A DNA stretch of 64,000 bases from Belnapia sp. F-4-1 (GCF_000802185.1 NZ_KN676113.1:2128819-2192818), one strand, 5' to 3'. Positions 8,801 to 20,306 are shown, counted from the first letter of the stretch. Notes: generated by a model from the letters alone, not told the origin. Program-made: numbers and translations.

Positions 8801-9426
8801 CCGCGCCTCGCTTCCTCGACCAGCGTCTTGAACCGGTCGAAGCTCATGTCACCCGACTGGTTGACCGTCTTGCGGCCTCGGAAGGAGAAGCTTGGCGTCG
8901 CCGAGACGTTGTACTGCTGCTCGGCCTGCTGCCGCTGCGTCAGGATGGCGCGCTTCAGCCCGTCATCCGCCAGCACCTCGTCATACTTGCCGCGGCTCAT
9001 CCCGGCGAGCGCGGCCATCTTCGCCAGCTCCTCGCGCGGATCGCCGCGGGTGAAGGCCCAGCGGTCCTGGTTGGCGAGCAACGCGCCGATGAAGCCCTCG
9101 TAGCGCTCCGGCGGCAGGCTGCGGGCGACGCAGGCGCCGGCCAGCGCCAGCTGGTCGAGCGGGAAATCCACCCAGACCAGCCGCAGCGTGCCGGTCTCGA
9201 TCAGGTCGCGCTTCACCTCGGGGAAAGTGTTGCGGTGGAAGGCAGCGCAATGGGAGCAGGTAAGCGAGTAGAACTCGGTCACCGTCACCGGCGCATCCGT
9301 CCGGCCGACACCGCGATCGGCCAGCCGCGGATCGGCGGGCTGGGCGAGGGCAGGCGCGGCGGCAAGGGCCGGCATCGCCAGCATCAGGCGGCGGGAGAGG
9401 GGCATGCGGCCTCCAGGCAGTGTCAT
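8797..9426 (-). CDS. DsbA-family thiol:disulfide oxidoreductase
   Basis: This is a 209-residue periplasmic thioredoxin-fold protein that would introduce or isomerise disulfide bonds in exported proteins. Residues 8-29 form a signal peptide (an SRR start, a hydrophobic stretch and an APALAQ cleavage region). The active site is C56-S-H-C59, close to the CPHC of DsbA, inside FYSLTCSHCAAFH. A cis-proline loop is likely at the ATPSF segment. It overlaps the DUF721 gene upstream (ATGA) and smc downstream (TTGA), forming one coupled unit. The DUF721-dsbA-smc order beside mutY is common in alphaproteobacteria. The exact partner (DsbB or DsbD) is not in this window. Confidence 0.88.
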   Translation of the reverse strand: MTLPGGRMPLSRRLMLAMPALAAAPALAQPADPRLADRGVGRTDAPVTVTEFYSLTCSHCAAFHRNTFPEVKRDLIETGTLRLVWVDFPLDQLALAGACVARSLPPERYEGFIGALLANQDRWAFTRGDPREELAKMAALAGMSRGKYDEVLADDGLKRAILTQRQQAEQQYNVSATPSFSFRGRKTVNQSGDMSFDRFKTLVEEARRG

Positions 9427-9887
9427 CCTCGGTTCCGATAGACGCCCCGGGCGAGCTTTGCCAGCGCCTCGCGCAATTCCCCTGCCGGAAGGTTACCGAG
9501 CCCCGCCTCCACCCGCTCCGGCAGCGGCGCCTCCGGCTTAGGCCGGGGCCGCGCCGGCGCCGCGCTGGCCGCCTGCTGGACGAAGCGCAGCCGCTCCACG
9601 ACGGGCTTGCCGAGCTGGGCATTGATCCGCTCGATGAGCTGCGGCGCCAGGTGGCTGAGCTCCATCGCCACCGGCCCGACGCAGCCGATGGTCAGCGTCC
9701 CCGCCGTCACCCGCTTCGGGCTGGTGACGGCGGCGAGGCTCGGCCCGACGATCTCCGCCCAGTCCGCCATCAGCAGGGCACCAGCCGGGCTCTTCTTGCG
9801 GAAGACCGGACGGGTCAGGTGCGGAATGAGCGTCCCGAGCGGCCGCGGCCCCCAGACGAATCGCCGATCTTCGCTATCCTTGGCCAT
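9423..9887 (-). CDS. DUF721 (DciA-like) protein
   Basis: This 154-residue protein has the DUF721 domain over its first 100 residues (RPLGTLIPHLTRPVFRKK..., then TIGCVGPVAMELSHLAPQL). A Pro/Ala/Arg-rich linker and a short C-terminal tail follow. DUF721 proteins include DciA, which helps load the replicative helicase in bacteria lacking DnaC/DnaI; this one may play that part for the DnaB encoded at 30 kb. That is inference from the family. An AAGGG ribosome site lies just before the ATG at 9887. That ATG abuts the divergent mutY start in a single CATATG. Confidence 0.75.
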   Translation of the reverse strand: MAKDSEDRRFVWGPRPLGTLIPHLTRPVFRKKSPAGALLMADWAEIVGPSLAAVTSPKRVTAGTLTIGCVGPVAMELSHLAPQLIERINAQLGKPVVERLRFVQQAASAAPARPRPKPEAPLPERVEAGLGNLPAGELREALAKLARGVYRNRG

Positions 9888-10934
9888 ATGCCCTTGCCCC
9901 CCGCCTCCGCGCTGCTCGCCTGGTACGACCGCCACCGCCGGACCCTGCCCTTCCGCCGCAGCGATGGCGGCCGTCCCGATCCCTACCGCGTCTGGCTCTC
10001 CGAGGTCATGCTGCAACAGACGACGGTGGCCGCCGTCGGCCCCCGATTCGAACGATTCCTAGCCCGCTTCCCCAGCATCGAGGCCCTGGCCGCCGCGCCC
10101 GAGGCCGCGGTAATGGAGGAGTGGGCGGGCCTCGGCTACTACGCCCGCGCCCGCAACCTGCATGCCTGCGCCAGGGCCGTCTCAGCGATGAGCGGCTTCC
10201 CCCGCACCGCCGAGGCGCTGCGCGACCTGCCCGGCATCGGCGCCTATACTGCCGCCGCCGTCGCCGCCATCGCCTTCGACGAGCCTGTGGTGCCGGCCGA
10301 TGGCAATGTGGAACGCGTGGTCGCCCGCCTGCTGGCCGAGGAGACGCCGCTCCCCGCCGCCAAGCCCCGCCTCTCGGCCGCCGCCCAGGGCTTCATGGCC
10401 GACGAGGCCGCGCGCGCCCGTCCTGGCGACTTCGCCCAGGCCCTCTTCGACCTCGGCGCCACCATCTGCACGCCGAAGGCCCCGGCTTGTGCGTTGTGCC
10501 CGTGGCGCGGCGAGTGCCTGGCCCAGCAGCGCGGCATCCAGGCCGACCTCCCCCGCAAGGCGCCGAAACGCGCCCGCCAGCTCCGCCACGGCGTGCATTT
10601 CCTCCTGGCCGATGCCGCCGGCCGCCTCCTGCTCCGCCGCCGCCCGCCGCGCGGCCTGCTCGGCGGCATGCTGGAACTCCCCGGCACGCCCTGGCGCGAC
10701 GAAGCCTGGACCGAGGCCGAGGCACTGCCCCATGCCCCCATCCCCGGCCTCGCCTGGCGCCGCCTGCCCGGCATCGCGCGCCACGGCTTCACCCATTTCG
10801 AGCTGGAGATGCAGCTCTACGCCGCCACCATCCCCCGCCTCGACCCGCCGGAAGGCATGGAGGCCCGCGACCTGAAAGACGCGGAAGCCGCCTTGCCGAC
10901 GGTCATGCGCCGCTTGCTGGCCCTCGCCGGCTGA
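9888..10934 (+). CDS. mutY: A/G-specific adenine glycosylase MutY
   Basis: This 348-residue glycosylase removes adenine mispaired with 8-oxoguanine. The catalytic glutamate lies in SEVMLQQTT (E39), the helix-hairpin-helix motif is LPGIGAYTA (114-122) and the catalytic aspartate is D138 in VPADGNVERV. The [4Fe-4S] ligands are C194-x6-C201-x2-C204-x5-C210. A NUDIX-like C-terminal domain for 8-oxoG recognition follows from about residue 225. The ATG at 9888 fits the family N-terminus (LLAWYDRHRRTLPFR) but has no clear ribosome site. It is immediately back-to-back with the DUF721 start. Confidence 0.95.
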   Translation: MPLPPASALLAWYDRHRRTLPFRRSDGGRPDPYRVWLSEVMLQQTTVAAVGPRFERFLARFPSIEALAAAPEAAVMEEWAGLGYYARARNLHACARAVSAMSGFPRTAEALRDLPGIGAYTAAAVAAIAFDEPVVPADGNVERVVARLLAEETPLPAAKPRLSAAAQGFMADEAARARPGDFAQALFDLGATICTPKAPACALCPWRGECLAQQRGIQADLPRKAPKRARQLRHGVHFLLADAAGRLLLRRRPPRGLLGGMLELPGTPWRDEAWTEAEALPHAPIPGLAWRRLPGIARHGFTHFELEMQLYAATIPRLDPPEGMEARDLKDAEAALPTVMRRLLALAG

Positions 10935-10941
10935 CGGCCCT

Positions 10942-12168
10942 TCAGCCCGGCTCCATCCCCGCCACCGCCAGGATCGCCGCCAGGCTCGCCGACATGCCGC
11001 GCAGGCTTTCGCCCGGCTCCACGTCGATCCACTCCTCCAGCGAATGCGCCCGCCCGCCGCGCCCCCCGGAGCCGATCTTCACCGCCGGGATGCCGAGGCT
11101 CATCGGGATGTTCGCATCCGTCGAGGAGTACTCCTGCCGCGGCGCATAGCCATGCGCGGCGACGGCGGCGACGGCAAGCTGCACGATCTCCGCCCCCGGC
11201 GCGGTATGCCCGGCCGGCCTGTCGCCGATCGGCGTCACCTCCGCCACGACGGGCCCCTCCCGCGTCGAGCGCGCCGCGTTCTCCGCCGCGACGGCCTCTT
11301 CGACTCCGGCGAGGAACTCCTGCTCCAGCCGCGCCAGCTCGGGAGCGGATTGCGAGCGTAGATCGACCTCCATCCACACCTCGTTCGGGATGGCGTTCAC
11401 CGAGGTGCCGCCACCGAGCACGCTGACGCAATGCGTCGTCTGCGGATCATGCGGCGCGGTGAGGTCCGCCAGCGTCAGCGAGGCCCGCGCCATCGCGTAG
11501 GCCGGGTTCACCAGCCCGAAAGCGGCGAAGCTGTGCCCGCCGGGGCCGCGGAAGGCGATGCGGTAGCGCTTGCTGCCGATGCCCCCCGTCACGATGCGGT
11601 CGACCTCAGGGCTGTCGACGGTGAAAAAGGCGCCGACCCGGTCGCGGTGCCGCCCTTCGGTGAAGAAATGCCGGACGCCCCGCAGGTCGCCGAGCCCTTC
11701 CTCCCCGACGTCGCCAAGGAAGAGGATGTCCGCCCGGGTCCTGATCCCCGCCGCATCCATGGCGCGGAGGAAGGCGAGGTTGACGGCGAGGCTCCGCGTG
11801 TCGTCGCCGACGCCGGGGGCGAAGAGCTTCGTCCCCTCGCGCCTCACCCGCACATCCGTCCCTTCGGGGAAGACGGTGTCGAGATGCGCGGCGACGACCA
11901 CGGTGGTGCCGTTGCCCGTGCCCCGCCTGCGGCCCATGACGTTGCCGACCGCATCCTGCTCCACCTCCTCCAGCCCATGCTCGTGGAGCATCCCGAGATA
12001 GGCGGCGGCCCGCCGCTCCTCCTTGAAGGGCGGCGCGGGAATCTCGGTCAGGCGGATGATGTCCTCGACGGTGCGGTCATGCTCCCGCTCCATCACCGCG
12101 ACGGCGGCCTGGAAGCGCGAATCGGCAAGGATGGCGGCGATGGCGGCGGATGCGGCGGTCTGGCTCAT
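10942..12168 (-). CDS. M20-family metallopeptidase
   Basis: This 408-residue zinc-dependent hydrolase of the M20/ArgE/PepT clan cleaves peptides or N-acyl amino acids. The metal-binding motif is AAHLDTVF, followed by the metal-bridging aspartate in [10 protein letters not shown], the catalytic glutamate pair in [10 protein letters not shown] and a C-terminal metal histidine in GRAHSLEEW. The dimerisation domain contains GPGGHSF and [12 protein letters not shown]. It resembles the tripeptidase-like or acyl-amino-acid branch, but the substrate cannot be assigned. It converges with mutY with only 7 bp between stops and diverges from the chemotaxis gene. Confidence 0.83.
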   Translation of the reverse strand: MSQTAASAAIAAILADSRFQAAVAVMEREHDRTVEDIIRLTEIPAPPFKEERRAAAYLGMLHEHGLEEVEQDAVGNVMGRRRGTGNGTTVVVAAHLDTVFPEGTDVRVRREGTKLFAPGVGDDTRSLAVNLAFLRAMDAAGIRTRADILFLGDVGEEGLGDLRGVRHFFTEGRHRDRVGAFFTVDSPEVDRIVTGGIGSKRYRIAFRGPGGHSFAAFGLVNPAYAMARASLTLADLTAPHDPQTTHCVSVLGGGTSVNAIPNEVWMEVDLRSQSAPELARLEQEFLAGVEEAVAAENAARSTREGPVVAEVTPIGDRPAGHTAPGAEIVQLAVAAVAAHGYAPRQEYSSTDANIPMSLGIPAVKIGSGGRGGRAHSLEEWIDVEPGESLRGMSASLAAILAVAGMEPG

Positions 12169-12276
12169 GCCCGTCTCTTCCCGCCGCCGGCCGGGCCGGT
12201 CAAGCGGCCCGGCGGATTCATGCTTTCTGCACGGTCGACTGCGCAAGCTGCGGCGGGAACTCCGGAGACGTCGGTG

Positions 12277-14358
12277 ATGCGAATCAGAACCCTGTTCGGC
12301 GGCGCCATGGCGGTCATTGCCCTGGTCGGCATCGCGGTCGGCGGCAACATCGCCTACGGCGAGTGGAAGCAGGGAGGGGCGGCGCGGGCCTCGGTCGGCC
12401 AGGCTGCCGCGGCCGAGGCGTCGCTGCGGCTGATCGAGCGGCTGGTGATCGAGCGGGGCAACTACGTCATCCGCGTCAGCGGCGCGGAGGCCGCCGACGC
12501 CGCCATGATCGCCCGGCTGGGAGCCCTCCAGCGTGAAACCGATGCGGCCCTGTCCAGGGCTCAGGCGGCCCTGCGCGGCAGCCAGGACCCCGGGCTGCTC
12601 GCGCAGGCGGCGCCGATCGAGGAGATCACGGCTCAGCTCGCCGCCCTGCGCCGGGACGTGATGGTCGAGATCCAGCGTCCCGCGGCGCAGCGCTCCGCCG
12701 AGATCCAGGCCCGGCCGGGCCGGGAGATGAGCGCGATGATCGCCAGGGCCGGGGCGGCGATGGATGCCGCGCACCGCGCCGTCGCGGCGACGGCGCCGGA
12801 GCTCGATGCCTTGCTGCGCATCGCCCGCAGCAGCTGGGACCTGCGCGACGCCGCCAGCCGCCGTGTGGTGCCGATCAGCATCGCCATGACCGCCGGACGC
12901 GCCCTGACCCAGGCCGAGCTGGAGTCCATCGCGGTCGCCTCCGCCCTGCTGGAGGCGAGCTGGCGCTCGATACGGGAGATGATCGCCGTGGCGGGCAGCC
13001 CGTCGCGCCTGGCCAATGCCGCGGCCTCGGTCCAGCGCCTTTATTTCGAGGAGGCGGCGGCGAAGATGCAGGCGCTGATCGCCGCAGGGCGGGCCGGCGG
13101 CACCTATCCGATGACGCAGGCGGAGTTCACCGCCTTCGCCACCCCTTCCATGCAAACCCTGCTGCTGGTGCGCGACGCGGCGCTGGAGGAAGCGGTGGCG
13201 CGCGCGACCGCGACGGCCGAGAGGGCCACGGCCTGGTTCCTGACGACGCTGGCCGGGCTGTTCGGCTTCCTGGCCCTGCTGGGCGGGTTGTCCTGGCTGC
13301 TGGCCCGGCAGGTGGTGGCGCCGGTTGTCGCCCTGACCGGCACGGTGCAGCACCTGGCCGCGGGCGCCTGCGAGACGCCGGTGCCCCACCGGGCGCGGCG
13401 TGACGAGATCGGCGCCATGGCGACGGCCGTGGAGGTGCTGCGCATCGGCGCGGTCGAGGCGGCGCGGCTGGCCGCCGCGATGGCGGCCGAGCAGGCGGCG
13501 AAGGCTGCCCGGGCGGAGCAGCTCGAGGCCGCGCTGCGGCGCTTCGAGACGGAGATGGCGGTCGGGCTGGAGCGCTTCAGCGCCGCGGCGGCACCGCTGG
13601 AGGCGACGGCCGATGCCCTGGCCGCGGCGGCGGATACCTCCCGCGGCCAGGCCGCGGCGATGTCGGGCGCGGCCGGCAGCGCGGCGGCGAATGTGCAGAC
13701 CGTGGCTGCCTCGGCCGAGGAGTTGTCGGCCAGCATCGCCGAGGTGGCGCGCCAGGTGGCGGACAACGCCCGGGCAGCGGGGCGGGCCGCGGCAGATGCG
13801 GCGGCGACCGATGCCGCGGTGACGGGTCTTTCGGACACGGCGCAGCGGATCGGCGAGGTGGTGGGGCTGATCGGCTCCATCGCCGGGCAAACCAACCTGC
13901 TGGCGCTGAACGCCACGATCGAGGCGGCGCGGGCCGGGGAGGCCGGCAAGGGCTTCGCCGTCGTCGCCGGGGAGGTGAAGGCGCTGGCGGCCCAGACCGC
14001 GAAGGCAACCGAGGCGATCGGCCCGCAGATCGCCGCCATGCAGGCGGAGACCGCGCGGGCGGTCGAGGCGATCCGCGGCATCGCCGGCACCATCGACGCG
14101 CTGAACGGCATCGCCGGTCAGGTGGCGGCGGCGGCCGAGCAGCAGGCGGCGGCCACGCAGGAGATCGGCCGCGCGGTCGCCGAGGCGGCGGCCGGGACCG
14201 AGGAGGTCAGCCGCCAGACGCTTGGCGTGCTGGACGGGGCGGACCGCGCCGGCAGCGCGACGGCGGAACTGCGGCAGGCCTCGGGCGGCCTGACCCGCCA
14301 GGCGGCGGAGCTGCGGCGGACGGTGGACGGCTTCCTGGCCTCGGTACGGGCGGCCTGA
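12277..14358 (+). CDS. Methyl-accepting chemotaxis protein
   Basis: This is a 693-residue membrane receptor. One transmembrane helix lies near residues 7-27 and a second near 312-337; between them is an all-alpha periplasmic sensor of about 280 residues. A HAMP domain follows ([18 protein letters not shown]), then a coiled-coil signalling domain. The conserved hairpin tip for CheA/CheW contact is [20 protein letters not shown], then [21 protein letters not shown] ribosome site lies ahead of the ATG at 12277. The ligand is unknown and no che genes are in the window. Its signalling helices are very Ala-rich, as elsewhere in this genome. Confidence 0.9.
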   Translation: MRIRTLFGGAMAVIALVGIAVGGNIAYGEWKQGGAARASVGQAAAAEASLRLIERLVIERGNYVIRVSGAEAADAAMIARLGALQRETDAALSRAQAALRGSQDPGLLAQAAPIEEITAQLAALRRDVMVEIQRPAAQRSAEIQARPGREMSAMIARAGAAMDAAHRAVAATAPELDALLRIARSSWDLRDAASRRVVPISIAMTAGRALTQAELESIAVASALLEASWRSIREMIAVAGSPSRLANAAASVQRLYFEEAAAKMQALIAAGRAGGTYPMTQAEFTAFATPSMQTLLLVRDAALEEAVARATATAERATAWFLTTLAGLFGFLALLGGLSWLLARQVVAPVVALTGTVQHLAAGACETPVPHRARRDEIGAMATAVEVLRIGAVEAARLAAAMAAEQAAKAARAEQLEAALRRFETEMAVGLERFSAAAAPLEATADALAAAADTSRGQAAAMSGAAGSAAANVQTVAASAEELSASIAEVARQVADNARAAGRAAADAAATDAAVTGLSDTAQRIGEVVGLIGSIAGQTNLLALNATIEAARAGEAGKGFAVVAGEVKALAAQTAKATEAIGPQIAAMQAETARAVEAIRGIAGTIDALNGIAGQVAAAAEQQAAATQEIGRAVAEAAAGTEEVSRQTLGVLDGADRAGSATAELRQASGGLTRQAAELRRTVDGFLASVRAA

Positions 14359-14371
14359 AGGACGGCGGGGC

Positions 14372-16245
<1,874 letters not shown>

Positions 16246-16643
16246 GCGGCACGCCGGGCGGCACCTGGAAGCCCTCGCCCACCTTGTAGGTGCGGGCCGG
16301 CTGGCCCTCGATCTCGAGCATCACCTCGCCCTCCATGACGACCGAGGATTCGACGCCCGGATGGGTATGCCGGGCGATGACGGCATCCGGCGCGATCTCG
16401 ATCGTCATGAGGATGGAGACCTTGCCGTCGCCCGGATAGTCGATGGTGCCGAGCATCTTGCGGCTGACGCCACCGGTCTGTGCCTCGGCCCTGGTCGCCA
16501 CCAGCCCGACCGCCGCGCACAGGGCGCAGCCCATGAATCCCCTACGAGAGCGCATCCGTCCGTTCCTTCCCCAGACGCACGGATGCTAGCGAAGGGCCAC
16601 CCGGGAGCATAGGCTTTCCACCAGCCGACAAGGGAGCGTCCCC

Positions 16644-17030
16644 ATGCGCCAACGCCTGCTCGCGCCCGAGCCCTCGCCGCCCTCGGTTTTCCTCGACCCG
16701 GCCAGCATGCCCTGGGAGGAGAGCGCCTTCCCCGGCATCCGCTCCAAGACGCTCTACAGCGACCCGTCGGGCATGTGCACGCTGCTGCTGAAGCTCGAGC
16801 CGGGCGCCGAGGTGCCGCTGCACGAGCACACGGCGATCGAGCAGACCTATGTGCTCGAAGGCCGCTTCATCGACGAGGAAGGCGAGTGCCTGCCGGGCCA
16901 GTTCGTCTGGCGGCCACAGGGCAACACCCATGTCGCCTGGGCGGGGCCGGAGGGGGCGCTGATCCTCGGCATCTTCCTCAGGCCGAATGTCTTCGCCGCC
17001 GGGCAGAAATTCTTCACGGCCGACGAGTAG
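16644..17030 (+). CDS. ChrR-like cupin protein
   Basis: This 128-residue cytoplasmic cupin has the H-x-H-x(5)-E arrangement LHEHTAIEQTYVLEG and a second motif WRPQGNTHVAW. It resembles the cupin domain of ChrR-type anti-sigma factors and related dioxygenase-like proteins. There is no zinc-binding anti-sigma N-domain and no sigma factor nearby, so an anti-sigma role is unlikely. A GGGAG element precedes the ATG. The gene ends 7 bp before a strong hairpin that separates it from the convergent radical SAM gene. Confidence 0.7.
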   Translation: MRQRLLAPEPSPPSVFLDPASMPWEESAFPGIRSKTLYSDPSGMCTLLLKLEPGAEVPLHEHTAIEQTYVLEGRFIDEEGECLPGQFVWRPQGNTHVAWAGPEGALILGIFLRPNVFAAGQKFFTADE

Positions 17031-17036
17031 GGGGCG

Positions 17037-17070
17037 GGTGGCCGGGCCGGGGGAAGCTGGCCCGGCCACC
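17037..17070. terminator. Hairpin filling the gap between convergent genes
   Basis: A perfect 12-bp inverted repeat (GGTGGCCGGGCC, 17037-17048; GGCCCGGCCACC, 17059-17070) has a 10-nt loop and occupies the gap between the cupin stop and the radical SAM stop. It lacks a T-tract on either strand. It may end transcription from both sides with help from Rho, or simply be a barrier; activity is inferred. Confidence 0.5.
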
Positions 17071-17072
17071 CT

Positions 17073-18191
17073 CTACAGCAGCTCCAACTGCCGCGCCGGA
17101 GCGGGGGTCTCCGGCGGCGGGGCGAACTGGCTGCAGTCCAGGGCCTGGGAGACGACGCGGCTATTGCCGAAGCCGAGCTTGCGCGCTGCCAGGTGAAAGC
17201 GGTTTGCCAGCATGTCGGCATAGGGGCCGGTGCCGGTCTGACGGGTGCCGAAGCGGCTGTCGTACATCGCCCCCGCCCGCGTCTCGCGGATCAGGGCGAG
17301 GATGCGGGCGGCACGGTCGGGGAAGTGGCTGCGCACCCAATCCTCGAACATCGCCCGGATCTCGAGCGGCAGGCGCAGCAGCACATAGCCCGCGCGGGTG
17401 GCGCCGGCCTTGCAGCTTTCGGACAAAATGCGCTCCAGCTCCGCATCGTTGAGGCCGGGGATCATCGGCGCGGCCAGCACGCCGGCCGGGATGCCCGCCT
17501 GGGCCAGGGCCTGGATGGCCTGAAGGCGCCGCAACGGCGCGGCGGCGCGCGGCTCCATCCGCCGGGCGAGGGCCGGGTCGAGCGTCGTCACCGAAAGGCA
17601 GACATGGACGAGGTTGCGCTGCGCCATGCGCCCGAGGATGTCGAGGTCGCGCAGCACGCCGGCCGACTTGGTGACGATGGTGACGGGGTGGGAAAAGCGC
17701 TCCAGCACCTCCAGCACCTGGCGGGTCAGCAGCAGGGTCCGCTCGACCGGCTGGTAGGGGTCGGTGTTGGCGCCGAGCGCGACCGGCTTCGGGACATAGC
17801 CGGGGCGGCGCAGCTCCTTCTCGAGCAGCGCCGGCAGATCGGGCTTGAAGAGCAGCCGCGTTTCGAAGTCGAGGCCGGGGGAGTAGCCGATATGGGCGTG
17901 GCTCGGCCGGACATAGCAGTAGACGCAGCCATGCTCGCAGCCGCGGTAGCTGTTGATGGAACGGTCGAAGCCGATATCGGGGCTGTCGTTGTAGGTCAGC
18001 GCACTCCGCGACCGCTCGCGCAGCAGCGTGGTCGGCAGCGGCGGCAGCTCCGCGAGGTCGGCCAGGCTGTCCCAGCCATCGTCGAAGGCCTCCCGCGCCG
18101 TGCTCTCGAAGCGGACGGGCGGGTTGGAGAGGGCGCCGCGGCCCTTGCGCGCGCCCGGCAGGAGGGCGGAAACAGACGATCCGTCCGGCAT
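17073..18191 (-). CDS. PA0069-family radical SAM protein
   Basis: This 372-residue radical SAM enzyme has the cluster-binding motif C-E-H-G-C-V-Y-C in RGCEHGCVYCYVRPSH, then the SPL-like GLDFETRLLFKP and ANTDPYQPVE segments. It belongs to the PA0069/spore-photoproduct-lyase-like group, whose reaction is not established. The frame is open to 18254, but the ATG at 18191 (MPDGSS) has an AAGGA site about nine bases ahead, so I use it. The gene diverges from the glycosyltransferase pair over about 75 bp. The C-terminal tail is Pro-rich. Confidence 0.8.
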   Translation of the reverse strand: MPDGSSVSALLPGARKGRGALSNPPVRFESTAREAFDDGWDSLADLAELPPLPTTLLRERSRSALTYNDSPDIGFDRSINSYRGCEHGCVYCYVRPSHAHIGYSPGLDFETRLLFKPDLPALLEKELRRPGYVPKPVALGANTDPYQPVERTLLLTRQVLEVLERFSHPVTIVTKSAGVLRDLDILGRMAQRNLVHVCLSVTTLDPALARRMEPRAAAPLRRLQAIQALAQAGIPAGVLAAPMIPGLNDAELERILSESCKAGATRAGYVLLRLPLEIRAMFEDWVRSHFPDRAARILALIRETRAGAMYDSRFGTRQTGTGPYADMLANRFHLAARKLGFGNSRVVSQALDCSQFAPPPETPAPARQLELL

Positions 18192-18265
18192 GGCGACCGT
18201 TCCTTCTCTGTTCTGCAGAAAACTGCCAAGCCCAAAGGGAACTGTCAAGAACATCGTGGGAACGC

Positions 18266-18940
18266 TTGGTTAAAGTGCTCTTGGAACAAAGCCTGACCGT
18301 CATCATCCCGGCACTGAACGCGGCGGCCAGCCTCGGCGCGGTGCTGTCGGCCTGCGCCGGGCTGCCGGCGGTGGTGGTGGATGGCGGCAGCACAGACGGG
18401 ACGGCCGCGATTGCACGGGCGGCCGGAGCTCGGGTGATCGCCGCGCCGCGCGGGCGGGGAGGGCAGCTCGCGGCCGGGGCGGCGGCAGCCACCGGGGCGT
18501 GGATGCTCTTCCTCCACGCCGATACCAGGCCCGGCCCCGGCTGGAGCGAGGCGGTGGGGGCGGCGATGCAGGACCCGGCGCGGGCGCATTACTTCCGCTT
18601 CGCCCTCGACGATCCCTCGCCCGAGGCGCGGCGGCTGGAGCGGGGGGTCGCCTGGCGTTGCCGGGTGCTCGCCCTGCCCTATGGCGACCAGGGGCTGCTG
18701 ATCCACCGGGCGCTCTACGGGCAGGTCGGCGGCTTCCGGCCGATCCCGCTGATGGAGGATGTGGACCTGGTGCGGCGGCTCGGGCGGCGGCGGCTGGCGC
18801 CGATGGCGGCCGAGGCGCTGACCTCGGCGGCGCGCTGGCGGCGGGAGGGGTGGCGGCGCCGCTCGGCCCGCAACCTGCTCTGCCTCTCTCTCTGGTTCCT
18901 CGGCGTGCCGCCGGGGGCGATCCGAAGGCTCTACGGATGA
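18266..18940 (+). CDS. GT2-family glycosyltransferase, TIGR04283 type
   Basis: This roughly 224-residue glycosyltransferase has a GT-A fold. LTVIIPALNAAASLGAVL is the N-terminal strand, VVDGGSTDGT the nucleotide-sugar segment and LFLHADTRPGPGW the DxD-type metal site. It matches the TIGR04283 group, some members of which sit in arsenosugar clusters; no arsenic gene is visible here, so that role is not claimed. The start is unsure: TTG 18266, GTG 18275 and TTG 18281 are all in frame, and GGGAA lies before the first. Its stop overlaps the next gene as ATGA. Confidence 0.78.
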   Translation: MVKVLLEQSLTVIIPALNAAASLGAVLSACAGLPAVVVDGGSTDGTAAIARAAGARVIAAPRGRGGQLAAGAAAATGAWMLFLHADTRPGPGWSEAVGAAMQDPARAHYFRFALDDPSPEARRLERGVAWRCRVLALPYGDQGLLIHRALYGQVGGFRPIPLMEDVDLVRRLGRRRLAPMAAEALTSAARWRREGWRRRSARNLLCLSLWFLGVPPGAIRRLYG

Positions 18941-19500
18941 AGGGCGATGCGCTGATCCTGTTCGCCCGCGCGCCGCGGCTCGGCACCGTGAAGCGGCGGC
19001 TGGCGCGGGAGGCGGGCGACCTGGCGGCGCTTCGCTTCCACCGTGGCCAGGTGGCGCGGCTGGTCCGGCGGCTCGGGCATGACCGGCGCTGGCGCTTCCT
19101 GCTGGCGGCGACGCCGGACCGGGCACGCTGGCGGGCGGGGGTGGCGCTGCAACGCCAGGGCGGCGGCGATCTCGGGGAGCGGATGGCCCGCGCGCTCGGG
19201 CGGCACCGGCGGGCGGTGCTGATCGGCAGCGACATTCCGGCGATCGGCCCGGCCGATATCGCCGCCGCCTTCCGGGCGCTGGGGCGGGCGCATGCCGTCT
19301 TCGGCCCCTCGGAGGATGGCGGCTACTGGCTGGTCGGCTTCGGGCCGCGGCGGCCGGAGCATCCCTTCGCCCGGGTGCGCTGGTCCACCGAGCATGCGCT
19401 GGCGGATACGCTGGCCAACTTCCCCCGCCACCGGGTGGCCCTGCTGCGCCGGCTGCGCGATGTGGACCATGCGGCCGATCTGCGGGAGCTGGGACGGTGA
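18937..19500 (+). CDS. DUF2064/TIGR04282-type glycosyltransferase
   Basis: This 187-residue protein starts LILFARAPRLGTVKRRLA, the family's nucleotide-binding N-terminus. It contains LIGSDIPAIGPADIAAAF with the acidic metal site and PSEDGGYWLVGF. TIGR04282 and TIGR04283 proteins commonly occur as neighbours, and here they overlap by ATGA, so they are surely co-translated and probably act in one pathway. The sugar and acceptor are unknown. Confidence in the family is good; the biological role is open. Confidence 0.78.
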   Translation: MKGDALILFARAPRLGTVKRRLAREAGDLAALRFHRGQVARLVRRLGHDRRWRFLLAATPDRARWRAGVALQRQGGGDLGERMARALGRHRRAVLIGSDIPAIGPADIAAAFRALGRAHAVFGPSEDGGYWLVGFGPRRPEHPFARVRWSTEHALADTLANFPRHRVALLRRLRDVDHAADLRELGR

Positions 19501-19573
19501 CCCCGAGGCGCCCCGGCAGGAAGGGCTTTTCCCGAAGCGGGAGCATGGCAGGATGCGGGTGGGAGGATCAGCC

Positions 19574-20263
19574 ATGACCGCATCGCTTTCCATCGGCTTC
19601 CTGTTGTTCCCGAAGCTCACGCAGCTCGACTTCACAGGGCCCTACGAGGTGATGAGCCGGCTGCCGGGCGCCGAGGTCCGGCTGATCTGGAAGGAGGCGG
19701 GGCCGGTCCGCGCCGATACCGGGCTGACGATGATGGCGGATACCGCCATGGCGGAGTGCCCGCAGCTCGACATCCTCTGCGTCCCCGGCGGACCGGGGGT
19801 GGCGGGGCTGATGGAGGACGATGCGGTGCTCGGCTTCCTGCGGGCACAGGCGCCGGGACTCCGCTACCTCACCTCGGTCTGCACCGGGGCGTTGGTGCTG
19901 GGGGCGGCGGGGCTGCTGCGCGGCCGCCGGGCGACGACGCATTGGGCAAGCCATGACTTCCTTGCCGCCTTCGGCGCCGTGCCGGTGGAGGCGCGGGTGG
20001 TGCAGGACGGCAACCTCGTCACCGGCGGCGGCGTGACGGCGGGGGTGGACTTCGCGCTGACCATCGCCGCCGAGATCGCCGGGCCGGAGGCGGCGCAGGC
20101 GATCCAGCTGCAGATCGAATATGCGCCGGCACCGCCGTTCAACGCCGGGCGGCCGGAGACGGCGCCAGCCTCGGTGCTGGAAGCGGCGCGGACCCGCGGG
20201 GCAGGGATGCGGGCGGAGCGCGAGGCGCTGGTGCAGCGGGTGGCGGCGCGCCTCACCGCCTGA
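19574..20263 (+). CDS. DJ-1/PfpI family protein, isonitrile hydratase-like
   Basis: This 229-residue cytoplasmic protein has a glutamine-amidotransferase-like fold. The nucleophile-elbow cysteine is in LTSVCTGALVLGAAGLL, and RRATTHWASHDFL follows, closely like isonitrile hydratase (InhA), which converts isonitriles to N-formamides. An acidic residue and the LDFTGPYEVM segment near the N-terminus also fit. A GGAGG site precedes the ATG at 19574; an upstream in-frame ATG at 19553 is less likely. The substrate assignment is by family resemblance only. The tail after residue 195 is extended. Confidence 0.75.
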   Translation: MTASLSIGFLLFPKLTQLDFTGPYEVMSRLPGAEVRLIWKEAGPVRADTGLTMMADTAMAECPQLDILCVPGGPGVAGLMEDDAVLGFLRAQAPGLRYLTSVCTGALVLGAAGLLRGRRATTHWASHDFLAAFGAVPVEARVVQDGNLVTGGGVTAGVDFALTIAAEIAGPEAAQAIQLQIEYAPAPPFNAGRPETAPASVLEAARTRGAGMRAEREALVQRVAARLTA

Positions 20264-20306
20264 CAAGCTGTTGCCCGATGCTGCGGTGCAGCGCACACTT
20301 GGGCGA

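Noticed and set aside
10045-10058. tRNA-like GATTCGAAC sequence near 10 kb
   Set aside because: It lies inside mutY (coding R-F-E-R-F) and no cloverleaf can be drawn around it.
16644-17030. Anti-sigma factor ChrR
   Set aside because: Only the cupin half is present; the zinc-binding anti-sigma domain and an ECF sigma gene are missing.
18266-19500. Arsenosugar biosynthesis locus, from the TIGR04283/TIGR04282 pair
   Set aside because: No arsenic methylation, ArsS or ars genes are nearby, and these transferase families occur in many other settings; the adjacent radical SAM protein is of the PA0069 type.
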